A DNA stretch of 64,000 bases, taken from contig JAQMWT010000544.1 of the NCBI GenBank assembly GCA_029834535.1, positions 1-64,000 on the forward strand. Direction: 5' to 3'. A program made the translations under genes and the position numbers. The stretch comes from Chrysophaeum taylorii. Taxonomy: Eukaryota > Sar > Pelagophyceae > Pelagomonadales > Pelagomonadaceae. Shown here in pieces: positions 50,806 to 60,331 of the stretch (position 1 is the first letter of the stretch; the number at the start of each line of letters is the position of its first letter). The notes under the pieces are model-generated. The model saw only the letters and a program-made list of their open reading frames with translations. It was not told the DNA's origin and made no database searches.

Positions 50806-52671
50806 TCAGAATCGCACCGGGGCTTTTTTTGCCGGCCTCCAGAAATGTATCGTGTAGATCAAGACGAAGAGAATTAAGAGGGCAATTTTCGTCCAGAAAT
50901 CGATGCGCTCCGCGAGCCGAAGCCGTTTCTTCGTGAGGTTCCCTTTGACCCTTCCGACCCTCGCGACGAGGAAGTGCTGCCAATAAGCCAGCACGAGGAG
51001 GACGAGCGAGCCCAAAACCCAGCAGTCGCAGGTGGTGAGGTGCTTGAGCCGTGGGAGATCGCCGGCGACTTGCCACGTGTAGGCTACGAGCGTAAACGCC
51101 AGCGTCATGGTAATATCCCTCCGCGCCTCGTAGTTAGTGCGGTCGGAGCCCGGGTTGTAATACAGCAGCGCAGCCATCTCCATCAGCGTAATAAGAACGC
51201 ACGGCAGCAAGATGCGAGAGTGGTAGTGCGCGAGCACCCGTTTCGCTTTCAACTCCACTTCGAGGACCTTGACTTTTGCGCCCTGGTTGTTGATGAAGTC
51301 CGTACACCCGGCACGCAACCGCGGCGAATACGTTCCTACGAGCACTTCGAGCTTCGTTTTTTCGACCGGCGAAAGAGACGTCTTCAGAACGTGCTCGTGA
51401 AGCGTGCCCTCGACTTCGACGTCGTACGTCGAAGCGCTTTCGTGGCACCATATCACCTTGCCTGTCCTGCGCTCGCCGGAGGGCTCTTGCATCACGACTC
51501 TTGTTCCTTCTATAACTTCCGTGCCTTGGACGACCGGCGAAAGCCACTTCCTCGGAATTTCGCGGTGAATGCTGCCGTTCGCTTCGACGACGACGTCGTA
51601 CTCGGCGTCGTTTTCGAGGCACGTTTTCACCGTGCCTGTCGTGTGTTTCTCGTAACGAACGTGCATCAAGACTTCCGTTCCTTCTTCGAGCAATGTGCTG
51701 CTGCTGCCTTCTTCGACCGGCAAAAGTGACGTCTTCGGAACACACTTGTAAATTTTACGTTTCGTGTCAACGACGTCGTACTCCTCGCCGTTCGCGTGGC
51801 ACGTTTTTACCGTGCCTTTCACGGACAGCACCCCGTGCACCGCGACTGTTGTCTCCTTCAAATACCTCACGACGGCCAGGGTCAGGTTGTTTACTCTCTT
51901 GTCGCTAGCGGACTTTAATATTCCTTTCTTGTCGCTCGCGTACTCGAACTCGTACGTCGCAGGAAACGCGTTCACCTTTACGACCGAACCCTTTTTCCAC
52001 GAAGGCTCGACCACCATTGGCTGAAAATCTTCTTCGTTCTTCCACAACGGAATCGCGAGGATTTCGAAATCGGAATCCTGAAGATGCTTGTTGATGATCC
52101 GCGACGAGCATCCGTCCATTCTATCCTCCAAAAATTTGTAGGTCGCGGCGTGGGTACTGCTCGATCCGATCGAGATTTTCAACAGCTGTGTGTCGTACGG
52201 GAAATCCGACAGATCGAACTGGCACCAGAACTTGCCATGGATGGTCGCGCCATATTCGACGATGCCGCCTTCCCCAGGCAAGGTCCGCACCCACGTTTTT
52301 GGACACGTCCGCAACATTTCGCGGATCACGACAACCTTCTCGACGGCGTTGAACGTAATCTGGGGGTCCCATACCTGACGCTTCTCCTTCTCGTCTTTCT
52401 TGAACGTCAACGGACCCTCGTAATCCGACGCGATTCTCGGCTCCCGCCAGGCCGCGCGATAATACAACTCTGCGCTGAACTGCTGCTTCACGGTGTCGAT
52501 GCCGAACACCGACCGAATTTGGACGTAGAAGTACACCTCGTACACGTGGCCTCGCTGCCGCTGGGGAACCGCTTTCGCATAAGTCCAATCCGCCACGGCT
52601 CCGACAGTCGGGGCAGGCGTCGATTTTGGTTCCTGCATGACGTCTAAATTGTTGAAGCTGAACAACAACAA
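50806..52671 (-). CDS. Pentameric ligand-gated ion channel subunit with three Tudor/SH3-like repeats
   Basis: 621 residues from 52671; an ATG at 52638 gives 610. Closely related to the tandem neighbour: same RSVFGIDTVKQQFSAELYY, VWDPQITFNAVEKVVVI and CQFDLSDFPYDTQLL (first Cys kept, second Leu), M1 ILLPCVLITLMEMAALLYY, M2 DITMTLAFTLVAYTWQVAGDLP, then M3 and a final hydrophobic M4. Where channel 1 has one repeat, this protein has three, at about 272-320, 328-382 and 386-438, each with GTVKTC-like and EYDVV-like strands and ending in a (K/R)xxLxPV block. The rest aligns without large gaps, so repeat number is the main difference. No clear signal peptide. Confidence 0.9.
   Translation of the reverse strand: MLLFSFNNLDVMQEPKSTPAPTVGAVADWTYAKAVPQRQRGHVYEVYFYVQIRSVFGIDTVKQQFSAELYYRAAWREPRIASDYEGPLTFKKDEKEKRQVWDPQITFNAVEKVVVIREMLRTCPKTWVRTLPGEGGIVEYGATIHGKFWCQFDLSDFPYDTQLLKISIGSSSTHAATYKFLEDRMDGCSSRIINKHLQDSDFEILAIPLWKNEEDFQPMVVEPSWKKGSVVKVNAFPATYEFEYASDKKGILKSASDKRVNNLTLAVVRYLKETTVAVHGVLSVKGTVKTCHANGEEYDVVDTKRKIYKCVPKTSLLPVEEGSSSTLLEEGTEVLMHVRYEKHTTGTVKTCLENDAEYDVVVEANGSIHREIPRKWLSPVVQGTEVIEGTRVVMQEPSGERRTGKVIWCHESASTYDVEVEGTLHEHVLKTSLSPVEKTKLEVLVGTYSPRLRAGCTDFINNQGAKVKVLEVELKAKRVLAHYHSRILLPCVLITLMEMAALLYYNPGSDRTNYEARRDITMTLAFTLVAYTWQVAGDLPRLKHLTTCDCWVLGSLVLLVLAYWQHFLVARVGRVKGNLTKKRLRLAERIDFWTKIALLILFVLIYTIHFWRPAKKAPVRF
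51358..51858 (-). repeat. Three diverged Tudor/SH3-like repeats in channel 2
   Basis: Three in-frame units of about 150-165 bp encode GTVKTCHANGEEYDVV, GTVKTCLENDAEYDVVV and GKVIWCHESASTYDVEV, each followed by a conserved Leu-x-Pro-Val end. They are diverged from each other, so the expansion is not recent. Confidence 0.8.
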
Positions 52672-53647
52672 CTTCCTTCACCACCCCTATGCTCTTTTTT
52701 TTCCCCCGTCTCCAAAAAGAAACAGGGAACCTTTCTCAAATTGAGGTTTTCCAAGCGAGAGAGGGGGCAGGGCAGCACCCCGTCAGTGTTGAGTATGGGT
52801 CGGCGCGCACCTCGGTCCCGAGTACGCGTAAACCTTATTACTCGTGTTTTGTATGTTGACGGAAGGTGAGATGGCCGCGACTCTCGCCAAAACCTGTTCC
52901 ATATTATCACCGTCGTCGGTGTTTCTTTCCCATCGGCGAGATGCGGAAGAAAATCTGAGGTTCAATCGATACATCAGGGTCGACGGCGTCGTCCTCGTGT
53001 CGTTTTCACCGCACTTGGTTTTATCTCTAGCTTTGGGCGGGCGTTCCCACCGTTTTGCCGCTACCCGTAGTGGGGACTGACCTAAATCCACATCTCCCTC
53101 CTGCCAGTCGCCAAAGGGACGCTATTCTTGCTGCAGGTATTTGATTTGACACCAAGCGCCCCGACTTTGTCAGTTTCCGCCTCTCATCAGCGTGCTGCTA
53201 AAGAGCGCACCCGTATGCCGTGTCCGCGCGCGAGAGACATCACAACGTGCGTCGCGTCATCCTGCCCATGCACCGTTGTGGTGAGCCCGTCTGAAATGGC
53301 GTTCCGTGCGATGCGTGTTTTGTCTTGTAAACTTTTGTTGGTTGCGTCTCTAGTAGTCTTCTTCTTAAGCCTTTTTTTTCTCCACACTTCCTCTTACAAC
53401 CACAACATCCTACTTTCTGCGTGACCAGTACCTATCTAATCTGCCGACTGGCTCACGAGCATGCTGGCGCTCTTCGGCGATGTATGTCCAGAGAAGATCA
53501 CCATCATAGTCTTCTCGAGGTGAGAGGAGCAGCGGGTGTCGTAAGTCTTCACTTGGAGGACTTTCTGAAATACACCAACGACAAGTGACTTGTGAGCCCA
53601 ACGGACGAACTTGTGTTTAGCCTAACGGATATCATCAGAAGGAGAGG
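52672..53647. other. Intergenic, nothing recognised
   Basis: Short frames only. Holds the 5' flanks of the channel 2 gene and the signal peptide peptidase gene. No RNA gene or repeat seen. Confidence 0.5.
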
Positions 53648-54661
53648 ATGTGCGAGGACGCGGTATTGAGCGAGGCGTGCTTGATTAGTCTCGCGACGGC
53701 GACGGCAGTGGTGGGGGCTCGACGGTCGTGCGAAGAAGAAGAAGAAGAAGAAGAGGCATCGTCTTTGGCCTCAGAGCTCGACGGGTCGAGCGCCGCGGTG
53801 TTTCCGGCGTTGGCGTCGGCCGCCCTCGTGGGTATCTACGTCCTGTTCGCACGGTTTCAGGGCGTCCTTGTGAGCGCGATGGCCTTTGCGTCTTTGTGGT
53901 CGTTGCATTTCACCGCGAGACCGTACGTCGGCGGCCTGGCGTGGCCTGTCGCGGGCGTCGTGGTCTGTTGTTGGCTTCTGACGGGGCACTGGGTCCTGCT
54001 AGACGTGCTCGGTGCTTGCACGTGCGTTGCGTGCGTCGCCCTCGTCCGCGTCCCCAACCTCCGCGTCGCGTGCTTGTGCCTCGGGTCGCTCCTTGCCTAC
54101 GACGTTTTCTGGATTCTTGGATCTGCCTCGGTGTTTGGCGGCGACAACGTAATGGTAACCGTCGCGAGCCGCGCCGCGAACAATCCCGTCGGCCCTCCCC
54201 TCCAGCTTCCCATCAAGCTCGTCGTTCCCGCGTGCAGCGGCTTTTCGCTGTTGGGCCTGGGGGACGTAGCGATCCCGGGACTCGCGCTCGCTCTGGCGCG
54301 CAGATTTGACAGGTACCTCGCCGCCGAGGCGCGCTCGCCCGTCGCCGCCGACGCGAGAAGGTGGAGGCGGCCCGATACCGTATCGGGGAGACGTAGTAGC
54401 ATCACCGCCAAGCGCCCGCGACGTCTCTCCTATTTGGCGGTCGCGACAACGGGCTACGCCGGAGGTCTCGCCCTCGCGTGCGCGACGGCTGCCCGCTTCG
54501 GTCCGCAGCCAGCGCTCGTCTACCTCGTCCCGGCGTGCGTGCTGCCGATTATCGTCGCCGCTCTTTTAAGGGGGAACGACCACCTCAAACTCCTCTGGCG
54601 CGGCTTGGAGGAGGGGGGAGACGAGGATCATCCCGAAGAGAAGAGTCGGGGTGTTAATTAA
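53648..54661 (+). CDS. Signal peptide peptidase-like intramembrane aspartyl protease
   Basis: 337 residues, about nine hydrophobic segments. Catalytic motifs of the SPP/SPPL family: YD in LLAYDVFWILGSASVFGG (about 149), GLGD in FSLLGLGDVAIPG (about 203) and the QPALVYLVP (PAL) motif (about 287). SPP cleaves signal peptides and type II membrane segments within the ER or a related membrane. It is slightly shorter than human SPP (377). The N-terminus begins with two Cys and a poly-Glu segment. Next gene starts 40 bp downstream on the same strand. Confidence 0.9.
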   Translation: MCEDAVLSEACLISLATATAVVGARRSCEEEEEEEEASSLASELDGSSAAVFPALASAALVGIYVLFARFQGVLVSAMAFASLWSLHFTARPYVGGLAWPVAGVVVCCWLLTGHWVLLDVLGACTCVACVALVRVPNLRVACLCLGSLLAYDVFWILGSASVFGGDNVMVTVASRAANNPVGPPLQLPIKLVVPACSGFSLLGLGDVAIPGLALALARRFDRYLAAEARSPVAADARRWRRPDTVSGRRSSITAKRPRRLSYLAVATTGYAGGLALACATAARFGPQPALVYLVPACVLPIIVAALLRGNDHLKLLWRGLEEGGDEDHPEEKSRGVN

Positions 54662-54700
54662 TTAAGAGAGGCAGCAAGCAGATTCTTCTTCTTCTTGTAA

Positions 54701-55774
54701 TTGATGTCACTGGTGTTCTTCCTTTTGGTGGGGCAGCGCCCGCGACTACCCTCGACGAGGCGGGGCGCGTTCTTGCGCGAGTTCGCGGCCTCGGAGCTCG
54801 AGGTGGTGGGATTCGCCGGGAGCGTTGGGGTAATGGAAGTGGCCGAGACGGCCTCTCCGAATAATCCTCTGAGCGGACGTCGAAAAGAGCCGACATCGAC
54901 GCGCGTTCGCGTGTTCCTCGCGCGCGTCAACGATCCCGCTGCGCGGTCCCGCGGCGAGGACACGAGGGTCTCGCTGCGGGAGTACTCGTCGTTGGCGGTG
55001 ATGCGACAGGAGATGGCGGCGCACGCGAGAATAACGTCGTCCGAAGCCGTCGTCGAGCTCCTCGGAACCCTCGACGCTCGAGCCTTCGTCGAGGACGACC
55101 GCTTTATCGAGGCCTGGGTCGCCAATCTCAAGGTCGACCCCCCGGCACCGGAGAGTGGCTGGCTCGTCTTTCGTTGGGCAGGCACTCTAAACGCCCAATC
55201 TCTGTCCGAGTTAGAGCCAAATATTTCGAGAGAAATCATGCGTCAAGCTCTAGAAGCTGTCGCCTCGCTCCACGACCAGGGCCTCGCCCACCGGAGTCTG
55301 GGGCCCTCGGCCCTCGTCTTCGATTCAAAGCAACAAGATAAGACGAGGGTCGAGATGGCCTTGCTGAGAGTTCGACTCGATTTCCTCGCGTTCGCGACCC
55401 CGGCGACGCTCGACGCCATCGCCGACGACCTCAAAGCCCTCGGCTACGTCTTTTTGGGAATCGGGGGTTTTACCACCCAGGACCAAGACACCCTCAAGAG
55501 GCTATACGAAGACATCTTCGACGGAGACGTCGCCCGGTTCCGAGAATACGCCCTCGACGACCCGAATTTGGCTTCGGCGGTCGACTTCTTCGACCAGGAC
55601 GACGGCTGGGACCTCATCGACAGGATGCTCCGCGCCGGCAACCGTGCTGCTGCTCAAACTCCGCAGCTCACCCTCCTCACGGCTCGCGGCCTCCTGGCCA
55701 GCCCCTTTTTCACCAACAAAAAACAGCCCCGCTTTCTGCTTGGATGGCCGCCAAAAAACTTGTTTGGCGGCTAG
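54701..55774 (+). CDS. Degenerate protein kinase-like protein (possible pseudokinase)
   Basis: 357 residues. A hydrophobic and Arg-rich start (MMSLVFFLLVGQRPRLPSTRR) could be a signal or plastid-targeting leader. A kinase-like C-lobe is seen: QALEAVASLHDQGLAHRSLGPSALVF stands where HRDLKPxN would be, so the catalytic Asp, Lys and Asn are missing; RLDFLAFATPATLD replaces the DFG region, followed by DDLKALGYVFLGI like a helix F. No Gly-rich loop is evident. Likely a pseudokinase, perhaps plastidial. The stop codon lies only 3 bp before Helitron-derived copy B. Confidence 0.6.
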   Translation: MMSLVFFLLVGQRPRLPSTRRGAFLREFAASELEVVGFAGSVGVMEVAETASPNNPLSGRRKEPTSTRVRVFLARVNDPAARSRGEDTRVSLREYSSLAVMRQEMAAHARITSSEAVVELLGTLDARAFVEDDRFIEAWVANLKVDPPAPESGWLVFRWAGTLNAQSLSELEPNISREIMRQALEAVASLHDQGLAHRSLGPSALVFDSKQQDKTRVEMALLRVRLDFLAFATPATLDAIADDLKALGYVFLGIGGFTTQDQDTLKRLYEDIFDGDVARFREYALDDPNLASAVDFFDQDDGWDLIDRMLRAGNRAAAQTPQLTLLTARGLLASPFFTNKKQPRFLLGWPPKNLFGG

Positions 55775-55777
55775 TAG

Positions 55778-56732
55778 TCCTAACTACTAATCGACAGATG
55801 TTTGTCTGTCTGTTTGTCTGTTTGTTTGTCCCTCGATTTAGGGTAAGGATGAGGTAGGCGCGAGAGTAAGGATCAGGTAGGCGCGAGAGCCAGACAGTGA
55901 TCCTCCAAGCCGTCTACGGCGACCTCGCAGACTATTTCCACGACCCGCGGCGGCTCTTTCAGCGCGCCATTCTCACGCCCCGTCGAAACGATGTTGTCGA
56001 TGCTGACAACGCGCGCATGACCGCGGCCTTTTTTTCCCGGAGACGAGGCGTCGGAGTTCTTTTCGGCTGACTAGGCTGGGTCGGAAGACGACGCCTCGCT
56101 CTTTACAGTAGAGTTTTCAACTCCCTGACAACCAACGGCATGCTGACTTTGAGCGCGCGCTTAATGTCTTCGCAACCTCGACCCGTCGCACGGCCACTGC
56201 AACGGTACCAGATACATGATCGATCGTGTCGTTGTCACCGAGGCTCCTCCAACCTGTATCCCTTAAGGCCCGCCTACGCCAAACGATCAACAAGAGCCAG
56301 GGCCAGACGCCCTGCGAGGTCGGCGTCTTGCCCAAGCCCGTCTTCTGCCACGTCCAGCTCTACGTGGCTCTCTGTCGATCGGCACCACGACGACTCCACC
56401 CTACCCACACGTGCTGCGCAATACCGATAAGCCCTCCCGGCGTCTACACGCGCCTTTAGGGAACTTACCGACCACTTTGAGATTGGGACTAGGTGAACTG
56501 AGTGACCAGGTGAAACTGGGACCAGGTGAACATTTTTAGAGTAAACTCAAAGGTTGGCGGCGCGTGCGGATCAAAGCAGCTTAGATTGGCGGAGGCGAGA
56601 GCGACGAGCTCAAAGGAGTTGGTGTGAGCTTGAACTTACTGACCAGGTAAACTTATACGAAACTTACTGGGACCAGGTGAGCTTACTGGGGTTAGAGATT
56701 GGGACTAGGTGAACTTACTGGCCTGCACTTGT
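55778..56732 (+). mobile_element. Helitron-derived repeat, copy B
   Basis: Plus-strand orientation. Starts TCCTAACTACTAATCGACAG, passes a GTCTGTTT microsatellite and AGGTAGGCGCGAGAG, then decayed PIF1/Helitron helicase pieces (YGDLADYFHDPRR near 55910, RAILTP near 55964, FNSLTTNGM near 56115, [14 protein letters not shown] near 56177, INKSQGQT near 56287, [13 protein letters not shown] near 56341), then the minisatellite, ending GGCCTGCACTTGT. Internal frame changes make it non-coding. Starting with TC agrees with Helitron 5' ends; the 3' end is not the canonical CTRR. Confidence 0.75.
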
Positions 56733-56737
56733 CCTCC

Positions 56738-56883
56738 TCCTAACTACTAATCGACTGATGTTTGTCTGAGCACGACTGGGTTTACGCCGAACTTAAAACT
56801 TACTGGGGTTAGAGATTTGGACTAGGTGAACACTTACTGACCAGGGGTTAGAGATTGGGAGAAACATACTGGCCTGGACTTGT
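56738..56883 (+). mobile_element. Short internally deleted copy B2 of the Helitron-derived repeat
   Basis: About 146 bp beginning TCCTAACTACTAATCGACTG and ending GGCCTGGACTTGT, the same two ends as copies B, C and D, with the helicase part absent. It defines the element ends independently and lies 5 bp after copy B. Confidence 0.7.
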
Positions 56884-56904
56884 TGTTGTTGTCTAATAAT
56901 AATA

Positions 56905-57883
56905 ACAAGTGCAGGCCAGTAAGTTCGCCAGTAAGTTCACCTGGTTCCAATCTCTAACCCCAGTAAGTTCACCTGGTCCCAGTAAGTTCACCTAGTCCCA
57001 TCTCTAACCCCAGTAAGTTGTAAGCCCACTCGTGCTCACGTCCACTCAACCCACTCTCCTTCGAGCTCGTCGCTCTCACCTCCGCCAATCTAAGCTGCTT
57101 TGATCCGTACACGCCGCTCGCCTTTGCGTTCACTCTAAAAACCCCAGTATGTTCACTTGGTCTCAGTAAGTTCACCTGGTCACTAAGTTCACCTAGTCCC
57201 AATCTCAAACCCCAGTAAGTTCACCTGGTCCCAGTAAGTTCACCTACAGTGCGCGTGTAGACGCCGGGAGGGGGCTTATCGGTATTGCGCAGCACGTGTG
57301 GGGTAGGGTGGAGTCGTCGACTCAGAAGAGGATATCCTCGGGGTTGCCGATCGACAGAGAGCCACGTAGAGCTGGACGTGGCAGAAGACGGGCTTGGGCA
57401 AGAGGACGCCGACCTCGCGGGGCGTCTGGCCCTGGCTCTTGTTGATCGTTTGGCGTCGGCGGGCCTTAAGGGATACAGGTTGGAGGAGCCTCGGTGACAC
57501 GACACGATCGATCATGTATCTGGTACCGTTGCAGTGGCCGTGCGACGGGTCGAGGTTGCGAAGACTTTAAGCTCGCGATCAAAGTCAGCATGCCGTTGGT
57601 TGTCAGGGAGTTCAAAACTCGACTCTTGAGAGCGAGGCGTCGTCTTCCGACCCAGCCTAGTCAGCCGAAAAGAACTCCGACGCCTCGTCTCCGGGAAAAA
57701 AAGGCCGCGGTCATACGCGCGTTGTCAGCATCGACAACATCGTTTCGACGGGGCGTGAGAATGGCGCGCTGAAAGAGCCGCCGCGGGTCGTGGAAATAGT
57801 CTGCGAGGTCGCCGTAGACGGCTTGGAGGATCACTGTCTGGCTCGCGCGCCTACCTGATCCTTACCCTAAATCGAGGGGACAA

Positions 57884-57926
<43 letters not shown>

Positions 57927-57947
57927 TCTGTCGATTAGTAGTTAGGA
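56905..57947 (-). mobile_element. Helitron-derived repeat, copy C
   Basis: Minus-strand orientation, from TCCTAACTACTAATCGACAG (57947) to GGCCTGCACTTGT (56905). Contains a long GACA/CAGA microsatellite (57889-57925), RAILTP (near 57770), LRNLDPSHG (near 57562), TINKSQGQT (near 57450), [14 protein letters not shown] (near 57388) and the minisatellite (56920-57245). Inverted relative to copy B, so the two together make a long inverted repeat. Confidence 0.75.
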
Positions 57948-58015
57948 TAATAAGTTCCTGCTGAGGCCACGTCAGGATCGGGCTTAGGATACACAACAAA
58001 AAAAAAAGAGGAGTA

Positions 58016-58402
58016 ATGGCCGTTGTTGGCGTGACGGCCATAGCGGACGCCGAGCACTACCAGGTCTTGATGCAGGAGTCCGAACGAAAATTACTAGTGA
58101 TCGACTGCCACCAAAGTTGGTGCGGGCCGTGCGAGACAGTGCGACCGACGTACAACGCGCTCCTGAACGAAGTCGAGGACTGCCCGGACCGCGTTCTCTT
58201 CCTGACGGCGGATCTCTCGGAACTGGCCTCGCAGATCGGCGATTTACTCGCAGGTACCGAAGTGGATCTCGCAAACCATGGGTGCATGCCTTTCTTCTTG
58301 ATCGTCAAGGCCAAGGCAGTTCTCCAGATGATTTTCGGCGCGGACGTCCCTAAACTCCGCGACGTAGTCGTTAAGCACGCACCCACTAGTAAAGAAGACT
58401 AG
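58016..58402 (+). CDS. Thioredoxin-like protein
   Basis: 128 residues. Active site WCGPC at about 36-40 within LLVIDCHQSWCGPCETVRP, and cis-proline in CMPFFLIV (about 90). Weak resemblance to the thioredoxin part of axonemal dynein light chains/NME8 (KxxxQxIFGADVPKL at the end) suggests a flagellar or cytosolic redox-linked scaffold; a general thioredoxin is equally possible. No targeting peptide. It converges on the next gene with 5 bp between stops, and its promoter is just downstream of Helitron-derived copy C. Confidence 0.8.
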   Translation: MAVVGVTAIADAEHYQVLMQESERKLLVIDCHQSWCGPCETVRPTYNALLNEVEDCPDRVLFLTADLSELASQIGDLLAGTEVDLANHGCMPFFLIVKAKAVLQMIFGADVPKLRDVVVKHAPTSKED

Positions 58403-58407
58403 GTCCC

Positions 58408-59229
58408 CTAAGAGATGACTTTTACGTCACACGGAGATGTGGGGTGCGGCTTGTAGGCCGGCCAATGATCGTCGTCCGAGGTCTGGTCGCGGCACAATTC
58501 GCATCGGGGATGCCGCAAGGCGAGGACGGTCAAAACCCAGCACCCGGCCACGACGACGCCCAAAAAAATCGCGGCCGTGCTCGCGACGAGCAGACGCCTC
58601 GAGCTCTTGTTCTTGGACTTTTTCGTGCTCGTCGGCACGAGCCGGACGTAGTCGAGCGCGACGTCGCTTTGATTGCTGGCCAAAATAGCAACAAACTCGA
58701 GCCGCCGGGTCCCCTTCGGCAACGTGACTCGAGCGGTTTCCCAGTCGTCGTTGGCTCCGTCGACACTCCAAATCGCCAGGTTGCACGCTTGCAGGTCGGC
58801 GTCGTCGTCGCACGAGGTTCCGTTCGCGTCAAAGCAGCCGCGCGAGACCACCAAAGACAAGTTGCTTTCGGTGGTCGTCGCCCGAAACGCGAAGGCGAGG
58901 TCGCACTCGGGGTAAGACGAATCATTCTGACGATGATGATGATGATAATCGGTCGACCTCAGAGCGTACTTTCCTTTGGCGCTCGATGCCTCGACGTACC
59001 ACGCGCCATGAAAGGCGCTGGCGTCTGAGACGCGCGACCAACAGGAATCGCACTCGAGGGCAGCGTCCGAAAAAATTTCGCCACCTGTCCTCCAAGTTCC
59101 GTAATTTTCTTCAAAGTCCGCATCGATCTCCCAATGCTCGCCGCCGCCGCACGGAGGGACCGACTCGGCCGCAGCCACCACCACCAAGGCTTTTTCAAGA
59201 ACAACAACCAGTGCCACCAGAATTTCCAT
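58408..59229 (-). CDS. Type I membrane protein with MAM-like ectodomain
   Basis: 273 residues from MEILVALVVVLEKAL at 59229. Signal peptide (about 1-22), Cys-rich ectodomain about 23-205 with a MAM/concanavalin-like jelly-roll feel (WEIDADFEENYGTWRTGG, YVEASSAKGKYAL, DWETARVTLPKGTRRLEFVA) and several N-glycosylation sites (NDSS, NLS, NGTS, NQS). One membrane segment follows (TAAIFLGVVVAGCWVLTVLAL), then a short Cys-containing cytoplasmic tail. No enzyme motif. Likely a surface or secretory-pathway adhesion or receptor protein. Confidence 0.7.
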   Translation of the reverse strand: MEILVALVVVLEKALVVVAAAESVPPCGGGEHWEIDADFEENYGTWRTGGEIFSDAALECDSCWSRVSDASAFHGAWYVEASSAKGKYALRSTDYHHHHRQNDSSYPECDLAFAFRATTTESNLSLVVSRGCFDANGTSCDDDADLQACNLAIWSVDGANDDWETARVTLPKGTRRLEFVAILASNQSDVALDYVRLVPTSTKKSKNKSSRRLLVASTAAIFLGVVVAGCWVLTVLALRHPRCELCRDQTSDDDHWPAYKPHPTSPCDVKVIS

Positions 59230-59336
59230 TATTTGTACAAACTTTGATGTCGAGAATATGCTCGTCCGAAATTTCCTCCTCAGAATAGTACTAGATCTTC
59301 TGTCCGTTGAGATCGTCGTCCTAACTACAAATATAA

Positions 59337-60320
59337 TCAAAGGCACGCGCGGGTTGCGGCGAGGGCGTCGACGAGGGGTTGGTGGAGGTGGGGGGTGGTG
59401 GCGATGATGCCGTCGACCTTCGGATCGAGGGTGGCGCCCCGGCCGAAGTCGATTGGGTTGCCTCGGCGATCGGTGTAGAGGCCGCCGGCTTCGGCGACAA
59501 GGAGGGCAGCTGGCGCGGCGTCCCAGACCTTCTCGACATAACCAGATGATGGGAGGCGAATGAAGCAGTCGGCCTTGCCCTGGGCGATGACGAGGGCCTT
59601 GGCCTGGGAGTCGAGGCGGATCGGGGGTTTCGGGGGTTCTCGCAGTAGGCGGGAGAAAGCAGCTTCCGACCAGTCGTGGTTCGAGTGTAGTCTCGAAACG
59701 CCCTCGACGAGTCTCAAGGGATCGCCGGGGCGCGCGTCGCTCACGCGCAACTGGTGCCATGCGGTGTCCCCGCGAGGAGAGAACGAGAATGCTCCTTCGC
59801 CTCGGACGGCGACCGCGTAGGTTCCGGAATCGAGGTTTGGACACCCGAGTACAGAAACGACCGGAACACCATCGACGGTGAGCGCGAGGGCCGTGCAAAA
59901 CTGCTCGCCTCGCAAATACCCTTTAGTTCCGTCGATTGGGTCGAGGACCCATCGTCGCCGCGCGGATACGGAATTCCCGTTTTCGTCGACGCCGGTCGAG
60001 CCCAAGTCTATCGCCCGCAAAAGGTCGGCGACCTTTACTATCTGCGCGGCCCGTGCCGTCTCGGGGACGAGGCGCTCCTCGAGCGCTTCGGAGGTCTCTT
60101 CGGCGATGAAGACGTCTTTGGGGAATTGGTCCCGTAGCGCCTGGAGGACAATAGCCTGAGCCGCAAAGTCCGCGACCGTCACGGGGCTGGCGTCCGGCTT
60201 GGTCATGGACCCACGCCGGACCATCGTCGCCATCTCGCACGCTCTCATCACGGCGGCGAGGCCGGTCTCCACCTCCTGCACATACGACGCCAAGTAGGGC
60301 AAGGTCAAGACGAGCAGCAT
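59337..60320 (-). CDS. 3'(2'),5'-bisphosphate nucleotidase / inositol monophosphatase family
   Basis: 327 residues from MLLVLTLPYL at 60320. Metal-binding and catalytic motifs of the lithium-sensitive phosphatase family: SPVTVADF (about 45-52), EE in IAEETSE (about 74), DPIDGTKGYLRGEQF (about 127-141) and KVWDAAPA (about 270). The GTKGYLRGxQ variant is typical of HAL2/SAL1 enzymes, which hydrolyse PAP to AMP in sulfur assimilation and retrograde signalling. The open frame continues upstream into Helitron-derived copy D; those 15 residues are not conserved, so the start at 60320 is chosen. A hydrophobic start may be a weak signal. Confidence 0.9.
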   Translation of the reverse strand: MLLVLTLPYLASYVQEVETGLAAVMRACEMATMVRRGSMTKPDASPVTVADFAAQAIVLQALRDQFPKDVFIAEETSEALEERLVPETARAAQIVKVADLLRAIDLGSTGVDENGNSVSARRRWVLDPIDGTKGYLRGEQFCTALALTVDGVPVVSVLGCPNLDSGTYAVAVRGEGAFSFSPRGDTAWHQLRVSDARPGDPLRLVEGVSRLHSNHDWSEAAFSRLLREPPKPPIRLDSQAKALVIAQGKADCFIRLPSSGYVEKVWDAAPAALLVAEAGGLYTDRRGNPIDFGRGATLDPKVDGIIATTPHLHQPLVDALAATRACL

Positions 60321-60331
60321 TAAAAAAAAAA

